Shown here in pieces: positions 48,796 to 59,254 of a stretch of DNA of 64,000 nucleotides (positions within the stretch are counted from its first letter, which is position 1; every line of letters starts with the position of its first letter). Source of the DNA: Cololabis saira. Taxonomy: Eukaryota > Chordata > Actinopteri > Beloniformes > Belonidae. Both the position numbers and the translations under genes were made by a program. Location of the stretch: contig NC_084596.1 of assembly GCF_033807715.1 (NCBI RefSeq), positions 29,834,879-29,898,878 on the forward strand, written 5' to 3'. The notes below the pieces were generated by a model that saw only the letters and a program-made list of their open reading frames with translations, did no database searches and was not told the DNA's origin.

Positions 48796-51700
48796 GTAAG
48801 AGATGTGGAATTTTTTTAAATGTCTTTTTAAAATAAACTCCATCTGTTGGAAGTGTGACAGCACCCTGCGGTTGACCTTCCGAAAGAAACACAAAACACG
48901 AGTAGGCCCGGCCAAAAATCATTTAGTGGTCAAAAGGGCAACATTCACTCATTCTATTTTTATCTGAAGTTCGAAGAGAACTGAGAAATGATTTTGTCTC
49001 ACTCACATACTGGGAATTAAAAAACTGATGTTGCTTAATAGTTTGTGGGCTTTTCTTTTGATGAGCCATGGTGTGCATTTTGAGCATCCCTCCCTTAGTT
49101 TCTCAAGACTAAAGGGGATGAGCGAGAGCCCACTTTGGTCCCGATCGGTGCCGCATGACTCTGAATGCATCCACAAAATCATTGACAAAGTGAAAAGCAT
49201 CAGCAGAAAAGAGCACGGGGCAACTACTGTTTACTGGTACACGTACAGTACTGGCTGACTCATGCGTTCACAGTTAAAGCTCAGGATTAACTGCTACCTC
49301 CACATATATTTCCCTTGGTGATATTCCAGAAGTTTTATGAGGGAGTGTCTGGCGTTGATTCCTGTTGATCAGGACAGGTTGATCTGAAGTTCTGAAGAGC
49401 AAGAACAAACACAGTCCACAGTATGATAACTCGAGTCTGGGCTCTCATTTTAGATCTTACTTAATGTAAGCAATGTAATAAAGCAATGTTAGTTACTAAA
49501 ATTTGAAACAGTTGAGAATCAAACCAATGATTGGGTGCATAACGCCACCTAATTTACTGGAGTGACTCACATCAGAGCTTTAAATGTGTCATTTAAATGT
49601 TGTTGTTTTAAGTTATCTCCTCTGTTTGAATCCTGTTTCTATTTAAAAAGACAAAAGTAACCCTTGTGGCACCTTCTCATGTTCTTGTATCATACCCACA
49701 ATCCCTTGTCACTCCCATTCGGTCCAGTTTCACCCCTCATCTTATCATCTCCAAATGTACTTCCCTCTACAGAAAACAGTACAAAAATCACATCTATTTA
49801 TATTTTGCCATGAAATAAAAGGTTGATATTTATCTTGTTTGTGCACGTCCTAATCTTCATAAAACAAAAACAAAAAACAAACCGAAAGGCAGAATTAACT
49901 AAAACTAGCTTTAAATACGGTACATCTTTCTTAAACTGCGTTGCTAATAGGAAGGGTAAAGGTTTAACTTTACCTTTCCCATCAGTTTGTAATTTGCATG
50001 GACTTGAGATAGAGATGAACTCTACCACAAACAAGCAAGGCCAAAGTTCATTTTAAAGTAACTGTAAAATGAGATGCATAAAAATGTCTTTCTTTCCCCC
50101 TTCCCTAAACTGCAGTTGATGCATTCCACATAGCGATCACCGAGTGGACCGAGGGATAGACCCCTGAGAAAACACTAATGAAAATCAGATCAAAAGGGCA
50201 AAATGATAAATATTAATAGAAAGTTGCAAGTTAATAATCCAAAAGGGAGCCTTAATTTACTAAACACATGACATTAAAAATGAGCATACATTCGGCTGAA
50301 GTGATAAATAAAGAAACGGGTCATCCGAATGGTCGGGGTGGACATGGAGCTCCCTCACTCAGAGCAGGCTGGGAAGTATTTGCAAGAAGTCTGGAGTGAA
50401 AGCTGCAGACATTTGCTTTCTCATTGCCACCCTGCAGGAAACACCTCTAGAAAATATCTGCACCGCAGTTGATCCGGAGTACAGCTCAGTGAACATCGTA
50501 CTGTAATAAAAAATAATAATTCAACCATCAACCATTGCCAAGGTCACAAGTGAGAGAGGATTATTTCTGCTTAAACCTTTACAGAAATTAACAGAAATTA
50601 AATGGAGATTTGGCACACTCCTCCAGCAAAATTGGCAAAAAACATAAAATAGAATGAGAGTGTAGAACCCATTACACACATGTATAGTTATATTGCTTTG
50701 ATACATTTGTTATATCAGCGTTGTGTAGCTTATTTTCATGAGTCCCAAACAGGCCAGCCACACCGACCTTTTATAGTAAACATTTATATGAACAAAAAAG
50801 CTAAATATCTGCCCACTGAGTCATTAACTTTCTCCTGGATATACAATCACTGACATTTTCTCTGCTTAAAGTGGATCATTAATCTAAAAAGATATCAAGA
50901 AGGATTTGAAAAAATTCAAAAGTTATAATCAAATTCAAGCGACAAAGTCTAAATTCCCCACGTTTAATAGTGCCTGTAAAATTGCTATGTGAGTTTAGCT
51001 AGCAGCTCTTTCAGCAGCTACTCATGCCTGGCCTGGCAGAGCCCTGATTTACACTTCCACTGCACGCAGTGAGATAAAGGAATAGAGAAGAGTTTGGCTC
51101 ATTTGTCAGCTGCATGTGTAATTAGTGGCATAATTAAAGGTCTCCATTATGTTCCCACTCACAATTGTGGCTCGGAGGCTTGATTTGCCATGCACTCCAT
51201 GTTGGAGTCTTGGCCAGTGTGATGGCTGAATGAAAAAGAGTACGACACAGGGAAATAGCCACACATTGTCACTCTTACCATTACTCTAAGTTATGCTGAA
51301 CTTTTTCAAACAGAGGCTGACGATTTCTTCCATCCTTTCTTTTTTTGGTTTAAACTGGTAATTCAGCATCTGCGTTAAATGAGTAATTGTTTTTTTTTTT
51401 GCTTTTTTTTTAGCAATTTCAGATACTTTGCCTCAAAACTATCCTAACATTGTATTGTGGCTGTTACAACACTGCCCCCTTTTGGTTGAAAATCTGAAGT
51501 ACAGGGAGGAGACAGACGTGATGTGTAAAAATAATTAAAAACACTTAATCCCTATGAACCATGGACTGTATTTCTTTGTCTGTTTATTTTTTATTCATTT
51601 CATTATTTTTTCATGATACATAATTTCCTGCAGTTGTGTTATAAATCAGCCTAGATATATTAATGTCTCTTGTTTTCCCTTAAAAGGTTAATATTAAAAT

Positions 51701-52199
51701 TACATATTTCTTTCTTACCCCTTTATCTCTACATCTACATATGTCTGCACCACAAAAATCTTAGTTTTCGTACTTGTCTGAATACAACAAAACACATTTA
51801 ACTTGTGATGTGATGTCTCATTTAAAAATAGAGAAAAGAAATGAAGCCCCTTTTAAAATTAAAATCTTCCACAAAAGCTTCAGTTTCTGAACTAATTACC
51901 AACATGGAAGAAAAGAAAGGCTTTCATGTGCAAATTACATTTTACGGTTATATTTTTACACTTTACCGGTAATTTTGCTTATCAATATTTTTTTTTTAAA
52001 TGGTTTATGTGAATTTTTGAAAATGTTGATTTAGTGTATGCATTGCTCCAGGTTAAAAGATAAAGGCTCATAAATGTCTCATAGGGCCAGGTGTGGATCA
52101 GTGGATCTAATGCTTGATTAATGTGATTATTGTTGAGGCAACAATGAGATGACTAACGTCTCACTGTGCTTCAAGAAACTATGTTTGTTCTGTCATCAG
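48796..52199 (+). other. Intron 4 of agap3
   Basis: About 3.4 kb, AT-rich, non-coding. A stretch at about 51060-51240 with two TAATTA cores looks like conserved non-coding sequence. A CTCF-like match on the minus strand lies at 51470-51485. No mobile element recognised. Confidence 0.85.
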
Positions 52200-52341
52200 T
52201 TCGCTGCCTGGGTGGATGCTGTGGTTTTCGTCTTTAGCCTGGAGGATGAGATCAGCTTTCAAACGGTCTACAATTACTTCTTGCGCCTATCCAGCTACAG
52301 AAACACAGCTGAGGTGCCCATGGTCCTCGTTGGAACACAAG
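52200..52341 (+). CDS. agap3: agap3 exon 5 (GTPase-like domain, G4 region)
   Basis: A 142-nt exon starting [20 protein letters not shown] and ending VPMVLVGTQ. The next codon, Asp, is split by the intron, so the G4 motif reads GTQD, the AGAP form of NKxD. The acceptor is GTCATCAG. The donor is weak, CAAG|GTGTTT, with only +1 to +3 matching consensus, and an (AC)40 repeat begins 18 nt past it. The length is not a multiple of three, so skipping this exon would shift the frame. [15 protein letters not shown] and YNYFLRL support AGAP3 over AGAP1. Confidence 0.96.
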
Positions 52342-52358
52342 GTGTTTACTTGACTTCT

Positions 52359-52442
<84 letters not shown>

Positions 52443-52551
52443 TAATTGTTTTGTTCACCACTGTATTTGTTTTCCATGTTGTAAGCTCTCCTTGTTTCTG
52501 CTCTGCCTTACACTCTCATTTGAATTCTTTCCTCTCACTCTGGTCCGTTAG
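52342..52551 (+). other. Intron 5 of agap3 (short, 210 nt)
   Basis: The shortest intron of the gene; more than a third of it is the AC repeat. The remainder is an ordinary T/C-rich acceptor side. Confidence 0.9.
52360..52439 (+). repeat. (AC)40 microsatellite just inside intron 5
   Basis: An uninterrupted 80-nt AC repeat starting 18 nt after the exon 5 donor in a 210-nt intron. CA repeats close to 5' splice sites are known binding sites for hnRNP L and can enhance or repress the adjacent exon. If the intron is retained the repeat is translated as a Thr-His run and stops at 52443. Confidence 0.98.
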
Positions 52552-52686
52552 ATGCCATCAGTGCTGCCAACCCCAGAGTGATTGATGACTCTCGGGCCAG
52601 AAAGTTGTCAAATGACCTGAAGCGCTGCACATACTACGAGACCTGCTCCACCTATGGGCTGAATGTGGAGAGAGTCTTCCAGGATG
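52552..52686 (+). CDS. agap3: agap3 exon 6 (end of the GTPase-like domain)
   Basis: A 135-nt exon with acceptor GGTCCGTTAG and donor GATG|GTGAGA. It encodes (D)[19 protein letters not shown] then [20 protein letters not shown] and RVFQD. The [12 protein letters not shown] segment is the AGAP equivalent of the G5 (SAK-like) loop, followed by the C-terminal helix. It is the most conserved exon of the family and differs from remembered mammalian AGAP3 at only a few positions. Phase 1 at both ends. Confidence 0.97.
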
Positions 52687-55600
52687 GTGAGAGGGAACAT
52701 TTGCAGGAGTGCAGATGGGTTGGACTGGAAGTCTACGATCTAACGTTAATGATGCTGCAGGGTGCAGCAGGCCTAAATGCAAGCGCCAAAGCTCTACTTA
52801 TATGTAATTGTATAGAATGATTATAATTAGTCAATTTAGAAACTGGAATAACCTGGTTTCAGTTTTTCAAATGTCATAATAAGAGAATCAAAAATTGAGT
52901 TGCAGATTCAAGATCAATAACAGAACATTTAATCTGATATAAAGGTGGAATGAAAGTGAAAATATTGTCAGAATCTAACTCAAAACTTGAATATATCTCC
53001 ATTTTTTCCCCCAACCGTAAGCCTAAGGTGCTCACATTTCATCTTTTATACAAGCTCAGATATGACAAGTAAGTAGAGATCATCTAAATAAAATTAAATC
53101 AACAAATCCATGGAAATAACAAATCAATCTTTATCTGTATAGCACTCTTCAACTTGGTGGTTTAAATCAAATCAAAAAGTAGACTGAAAATTCAATTCAA
53201 TTCAATTTTATTTGTATAGCGTCTATTACAACAGAAGTTTTCTCTAGGCGCTTTCCAGAGACCCAGAACATAAACCCCGAGCAATTATTACATAAACATA
53301 ACATAAACAATGGCAGGTAAAAACTCCCCTAGTGGGAGAAAAAAATCATAAAATCTAGGAAATAAAAAAAAAATCCAATAAATATAAAAGAGTAAAAATA
53401 AAAGAATGATAACTAACAACTAATATAACACTGGTTTTAGTTTTTACATATATATTAATTGTTTTACGTTCCATTAAACATAATTGACAGCACTGCAGTT
53501 TTGAAAAGTGGCAATTAACTCATGATTTAGATGTATTAAACTGTCCACGGAGCTGCTTATAAATGGTAATATACAACGTCTTTTAAAAGTTTCTGTAAAA
53601 CTGAGTCCCAGAATTCATAATTAAAATCTTGAAACTGCTGTTTAAGAACTCGGTTCTTCAGGGCGTTATCCCCGAAGGCTGCAGCTCCTTTGAAAGTCTG
53701 TCATCCTTTTAGAGAATATCTGAATGTGTAACGCAGTGCTTCGCTGCGCATTTCAGTCGCTGTTGATTCACAGGCGTGTTTTTATCCGTCGCTGCTTTAA
53801 TTGCTACCTTAAGCCCAATTTGAAATAATTAAAAGGGTGCTGGCTGTCAGGAGAAGTCGATCTGCATCGCTGTTGTCGTCTCCCTGTGTTTGCTGTGGTG
53901 CAGCAGGCAGCCGGGCGTTATGGTCCCAGCTGTCGGAGCAATTTCCGATCATCTCTCTTCCCCTCAATGCTAATTCACGTCACACAGACGCGAACATGGC
54001 CTCCCTCCTCCTCCCCGCTCCCCTGCTCCACACAGTCGAGCGTGCTGTGAATTAAATGATGGGTTGCACCTACTGCATAGCAAAGCAGGCGGTTCACATG
54101 GTTACAATATTCTCATTTGGCTGAGCTCACACTGTTGGAAGAAGAGAAAACACAAAAATGCATGCATCATTTTACATTATTACGTTTCCTGGAAATAGCG
54201 TTACCTTTATTTTCCCAGGAGATATGATGAGCTGTGCCTTCCTTATTACCTTAATGGAAAACAAACGGCCCGAGGTGGTTCCACTAATGTGTGTTGTTGG
54301 AGTGTATCTTTGAAGAAAAAACAAGTCATAGTTTTTAGTTTTTTTTTTTTCATTTTTGCTTTAATCACTTTGATAAGTATCGAGTGAAGTGTCCTAATAT
54401 CAGGATTTAATCCAGATGTAGTAACACCGTTCCTAACAAGAGCGACAGTGCTGATGTGAGGTTGCAGTTGTTAGTTTTTACAACATCTCATCCACTCTGG
54501 ATCCTGCAAGAGACAAGTAAGAAACTGGGCACAAGAACCAGAAAAAGAGCGTTTAAAGGGGTGCAGCCGTATTGAGTCCCCTTTAATAGTCTAAAAATGT
54601 TAGATATCAGGATTCCACAGTTATTTTTAGTACGTTTGTGTCTTCAAAAGAAAACAATGTATATTGACGAATTCCTCCATGGCCTGTCTCCTTGCCTGCC
54701 ATCCCCAAAGAAGTGATCCAGCCAGATGAAAAGAAAGAAAATGATTTGATATTTCAAACTATTTGATCAAATAAGTTCTTTAAATTGTGATTTTACCAAA
54801 CAGTGACAATTCCTGAAGCTCAATTCCTTCTGTAATGCCTTTGACAGTTTTTGCTTGCTTAAAGGCTTTATTTCCTTTCAGTCCGGATATTTACAGATAT
54901 AAAGTTCTGGGTGCTTTATCATGCTTGTGGTGCATCCTACCACGGGGCGGAAAAAGTGACCAGAATGCAAATTCATAGATCATTTCATAATTCATCTTTT
55001 CTTCTCACTTGAGGGAGGGGCTTCTTTATTTTGGGATGTTAATGTCAGTATGGCCAAAAATGCATAAATTGCTCCAGAATGGCTCCAGCGATGGAGACAG
55101 TTGTTTTCTTCAGAGTAAATGTACGTGTATCTCTGTTGAACTGATTTTTATCAAGTGTTTTTGTGTTTACTGATCGATGGCAACAAAATAACTTCAGCTA
55201 ACAAAAGGATTTCCATTCTATGTAGCTGCTACTTCTCTTTTTACTTAGAAAGTGGCTTAGGTGCAGTATCTTGATCAAGATGTTAAGCTCAAACAAAATG
55301 ACTTGCACAGCTCTGTGCACAGACAGTGGCAAAAGGTTGTTTTTTTTATCCACTTGTAACACAACTAAGTACAACTTCCCCCAAAAGTTTCCTGTCGGAG
55401 CTTTAACCTTCATTTTCATTTCCTGCCTCTTTGTTATGTTTGCGGCTTCATCTTTCTAATCGCTAATTGTTTTTTCCTAATGCTAATTACTCAAAAGAAA
55501 GAATAAAGCATTTTTGCTCTGTATGGCACTGTTGATAGGATCCTTTCATGCCAGATTTGTTTGTTGATCTGTAAGTCCATACCTTGAAGACTAAAACTAA

Positions 55601-56364
55601 GACAAAAAAAAAAACTAAAACTAACCAATTTTTCTAAACTAAAACTACTTATGTGCTTGTTCATCTTACTAAAACTAAACTGAAATAATCAAACAATCTG
55701 AAAAATGGAATAATTCAAAACTATTATAACCCTGGTCTGGACACATTCTGCCCATAGTGTTGCCAGGCACTTACAATAATAATAAAACCCTCAAACGTTT
55801 GCACTTTTACTATAAAGTTTGGTGTTTGCTTGAGGTTACTTTCTGCTCTGCTGCGCTGACTTTCTTTGTGGATTTAAAATAAAAATGATTGAAAACTGCA
55901 GTTAATGGATGTTGTAACTCTAGTGTCAATATACACACCGGGAGCTGGTAAATATTGAACAGTCTCTTTAACTGAAATCACTGCAACACAGACAGAAGGA
56001 AGATAGCCACGGAGGTGGTGTGTGTGTGTGTGAATATTGAACCTACGGGTTTGCGAACGGGTTCACGGATCCATAAAAATGAGAAAATGGAACATCAATA
56101 ACTACTTACTTGGGTTAAAAGCAAACCTGATACAATTATGGTCTGTCACATGTTGTATATTCTCTAAACAGAGCTTTTTATGATCACATTGTAGCAGATG
56201 AGGATGCTCACATCTCAGATAATAGTGAAAGAAGAAATAGAACGATAGAGTAGAGCGGCGTCACTTAAAATGTACAGAAATATATGCAAAGTATGATTCA
56301 TGATGTTCTGATCTCAGTGCATGAATTCCCAGTCTACAGTCTGTTACCGTGTGTTTGTCTCCAG
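52687..56364 (+). other. Intron 6 of agap3
   Basis: About 3.7 kb, non-coding. It contains one copy of the TTCAATTCAATT-type dispersed repeat (53189-53345) and an ACTAAAACT-rich low-complexity patch near 55590-55690. Nothing else recognised. Confidence 0.85.
53189..53345 (+). mobile_element. Dispersed fish repeat (TTTGTATAGCGTCTATTACA type), short copy
   Basis: Collinear with the first half of the 42294 copy: TTCAATTCAATTCAATTTTA, GTCTATTACAACAGAAGTTT, GCGCTTTCCAGAGACC, CAATTATTACATAAACATAA and CTCCCCTAGTGGGAGAAAA. It is truncated after that point. Confidence 0.8.
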
Positions 56365-56492
56365 TTGCCCAGAAGGTTGTGGCCATGAGGAAAAAGCAGC
56401 AGCTCTCCATTGGTCCATGCAAATCCCTCCCCAACTCTCCCAGCCACTCATCAGTCCCCGCTGCCTCCATCCCCTCCGTTCACATGAACCAG
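56365..56492 (+). CDS. agap3: agap3 exon 7 (helix end and serine-rich linker)
   Basis: A 128-nt exon with acceptor TGTCTCCAG and donor CAG|GTAAGA. It encodes (V)AQKVVAMRKKQQLSIGPCKS then LPNSPSHSSVPAASIPSVHM and NQ. The start closes the GTPase-like domain; the remainder is a Ser/Pro-rich linker with SPSH-type sites that could be phosphorylated (inference). The AASIPSVHMNQ part matches the AASIPAVHINQ of AGAP3. It ends in phase 0. Confidence 0.96.
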
Positions 56493-56779
56493 GTAAGATC
56501 CAGTCACACAGCATAAATTCCACTCTCTTTTATTTATCAAATACTCTTGTCTTCATGTAATTATGTAAAAGAAAATAAATGAAAAAAAAAGCCTCCAGTT
56601 TATGTAATCGCTCTCATAATGATTGCTCACCTTTCAAGTGTGGGAAATCATGTCCACATCCCATCGTCCTCAACTGACCTGCTCTCATTCCTTGTTCTCT
56701 GCAATCCCCCTATTCTTCTCTCGTCCTCCCTTCCCTCCTCTGCTTCTGTCTGTTCCTCTTAATCTTTCTCATTCCCCAG

Positions 56780-56935
56780 GCAGCCAACGGTGGGGGCGCA
56801 TTCAGTGACTACTCCTCCTCCGTTCCCTCCACCCCCAGCATAAGTCAGCGGGAGATGCGCATTGAGACCATTGCTGCCTCCAACACGCCCACGCCCATCC
56901 GCAAGCAGTCGAAGCGCCGCTCCAACATTTTCACA
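56780..56935 (+). CDS. agap3: agap3 exon 8 (basic linker with nuclear-localisation-like motif)
   Basis: A 156-nt, 52-codon exon in phase 0 at both ends, preceded by a CU-rich tract and CATTCCCCAG, with donor ACA|GTAAGT. It encodes AANGGGAFSDYSSSVPSTPS, then ISQREMRIETIAASNTPTPI and RKQSKRRSNIFT. RKQSKRRS is a basic cluster that could act as a nuclear-localisation signal in a short isoform. This is the decision point between the CRAG-like terminal exon (59120) and the canonical exon at 62520; both start in phase 0. Confidence 0.96.
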
Positions 56936-58021
56936 GTAAGTATGCGACAGCTGATGCAAAGCAACACCCACTCGCACTACTAGACGGCATGGTGCCAGGC
57001 ACACTTTTTCCACCAGAGGGAGACAGGTCGCTCAAAAACGCATCAAAGCCACCTCTCCTGCCTCCAAAGCAGGCAAAGACAGCGTCTTGTTCACACAGCA
57101 CAATGGGCAAAGGAGAAAAAGACTTCATAGGTCTCATACTAGATCCCCGAAATGCTCCAAAAAAAACAAAATTCAACCATGGAGCAAATGTCAAAGATAA
57201 GCACTGTGGAAAAACACATCAACTCTCTTCATGTCCTTTTTTTCTTTTCTAATTGGATGTAGTGAGTGGATTAAGTTTGTCATCCCACCCATAACAAACT
57301 GTGCCCTCTGCGCTGTCTAAATCTTTGACCCCTCCCCCCCACACCCCACTCCTCTTATTTTTGCTAGATTTTTTATTTTTATTTGCAGTGAAACTCCCTT
57401 CTAAGGAGAGAAAGCAGCACCAAACCGCCTCTTCTCCTGCCCCCATCGAGCTAAGCTAAAAAAACCCAGGCCAGCCTGTGGCCTCGTTACACGCCGCCCG
57501 CTAATAATGCATGCCCAAAGCCTCCGACAGCCGAGCTTCATACAGAAATACTCGAACCGACCACAGATCACGCGCTGAATCTCGATAGCTCCCCCAGTCC
57601 TCACAATTCTGGCTCCGATTGTATTTAAACCACCAAAGTAAAAAAAAAACAAACCCCACCAGTCTCCCAGCCCCTGCCTGCCTCCTCTTTACCCCATGTC
57701 CTGTCATATCTACCCTTTGCTCTAACCAGTAGCATATGTGTGTACTAACCAGTTTAATTTCCTTAGCCGTCCTAAGCTTGTCTTTTACTTGTAGCCTTTG
57801 CCCTTTTTTATCCAGCCTGTACCCTATTTCCTCCTCTCACCTCCCTCCTTTACCAGCCTTCTTCTTTGCTGCAAAGCATTTCCCCCATCTTCCGTTGCTA
57901 GATCTTAGCCTCCTTATTTTCACCAGAGAAACCAGAGACCTTCAAATCAGTGGAAGCAGTTCTGAGGAGCGCTTTTCTTTGCCCAGAAAAAAAACCTAAC
58001 ATGCTGACTTGAAGTTTAGTA

Positions 58022-58558
58022 CCGTATTGACCCGAATATAAGACGACCCTGATTATAAGACGACCCCCTCTTTTTCAAGACTCAAATTTGAAAAAATACT
58101 TTTTTTTAACACCAAATTAAATTTTTATACAGAAAATAATTACAATACATCTGAAACAAATGATTATAACAATATATTTGAGAGAAAAAGCCTGTTATTT
58201 TGCCTCATTCAAATCATGATCTTGAAGTTTGCATCATAACTTCTTCGACCCACTTTTCTCCAGATTGTCGCTACGTTTCTCCATTTTCTGTTATCTCTTC
58301 TCTTATTTTCTTCTCTTTTCTTTCTTACCGCTATTTTTTATTTTTCTTCTTCATGCTACTGCTATTTTTATTTTTATTATTCGTGACAGGGGGTCGCTTT
58401 GGCCTGGGGAGTTAAGTTCAGCATTCGCTTTAAAGATATCTGGCGACATCTAGTGTTGTGAATGGGTATAACGTCTAGACCCCGAATGTAAGACGACGCC
58501 CACTTTTTCAGTCTTATTTCAATGCAAAAAAACCTGTCTTATATTCGGGCCAATACGG
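58022..58558. mobile_element. 537-bp TA-flanked miniature transposon
   Basis: Inverted ends CCGTATTGACCCGAATATAA and CCGTATTGGCCCGAATATAA (the latter on the reverse strand), both continuing with GAC, lie between TA dinucleotides at 58020-58021 and 58559-58560. A second, internal copy of the AATGTAAGACGACGCCCACT motif lies near the right end. No transposase frame. This belongs to a widespread vertebrate family of TA-targeting elements. Confidence 0.8.
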
Positions 58559-58834
58559 TAATTCTTATTAGGTTTTTCTTCTGTGGATTTTTGTGAGCTT
58601 TACGAGGCAAAGATCAGGTTACGTGAGATTAGATCAGAGGTGGATAATCCAGGTGCCATGAAGTAAAAACCCTGCCATGTTTCTGGATCAGCCTGTACAT
58701 TTAGAACAGGGTCTTTCACTAACGACCTACCATCTACCTGCAGAGGAGCTGGTTTAGTGACCGGTTGGAACAACTGCTGGACTGGATTTTTACTTTATGG
58801 CACCTGGATTAAACACCTCTGGATTAGATCCTTC

Positions 58835-59117
58835 TTAACTCCTCCCTGCTACATCTATTTTTGCCCGCCTCTGAAATGTCCATTTTCCCTGCACCTGCTT
58901 TCTTCCCTCTCACCTCCGTCCTCTGTATCTTTGCTGCCTCCAACCCCTCAGCTCTCCCCTGTCTCCTTCTCTTTACCTCTTTATCTATCCCCTCTACTCT
59001 CCTTCTCCTACTGCTTTCATCCTTTTACCCGAGCTGCTGTGGGAGCCGCAGGTTTTGTGGCCTCCGAGCAGTACAGGCTGTGTGCTAGCTCCCCTTGTTG
59101 TCTCCCTTCCCCCTGCT
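58835..59117 (+). promoter_or_regulatory. Long pyrimidine-rich tract before the alternative terminal exon
   Basis: About 280 nt dominated by C and T, with many CUUCU, UCUCU and CCUCC words, immediately upstream of the acceptor of the 59120 exon. It is far longer than an ordinary polypyrimidine tract. Such tracts are typical binding areas for PTB-family splicing repressors, so it is a candidate control element for the choice between the short and full isoforms. The function is inferred. Confidence 0.4.
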
Positions 59118-59119
59118 AG

Positions 59120-59254
59120 GTAGTGACTAACCATGTCCACCAGAGAAATGAGCCTCTCCCCGTCCGTGTCATGGAGATGCCGAAGCACGCCACCTACCCA
59201 GTGTGGGTGCCAGAGTGGCAAGCCGAGCGGGAGTTTCAGCTCATGACCTTCTGA
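59120..59254 (+). CDS. agap3: agap3 alternative terminal coding exon (CRAG-like short isoform)
   Basis: Acceptor CCCCCTGCTAG sits at the end of a roughly 280-nt pyrimidine-rich tract. The frame opens in phase 0, exactly matching the end of exon 8, and runs 44 codons to TGA at 59252: VVTNHVHQRNEPLPVRVMEM, then PKHATYPVWVPEWQAEREFQ and LMTF. No donor is needed; a 3'UTR follows and ends at a poly(A) signal at 61573. The product would contain the GTPase-like domain and basic linker but no PH, ArfGAP or ankyrin part. Mammalian AGAP3 is known to make such a short form, CRAG, a nuclear GTPase linked to clearance of polyglutamine protein. I cannot confirm from memory that the CRAG tail has this sequence, so equivalence is inferred. 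With the long first exon the protein would be 844 residues. Confidence 0.72.
   Translation, partial: VVTNHVHQRNEPLPVRVMEMPKHATYPVWVPEWQAEREFQLMTF

Noticed and set aside
58757..59119. 120-codon + strand frame rich in Ser, Pro and Leu
   Set aside because: It is the pyrimidine tract translated; it ends at the acceptor of the alternative terminal exon, whose true frame is confirmed by phase with exon 8.
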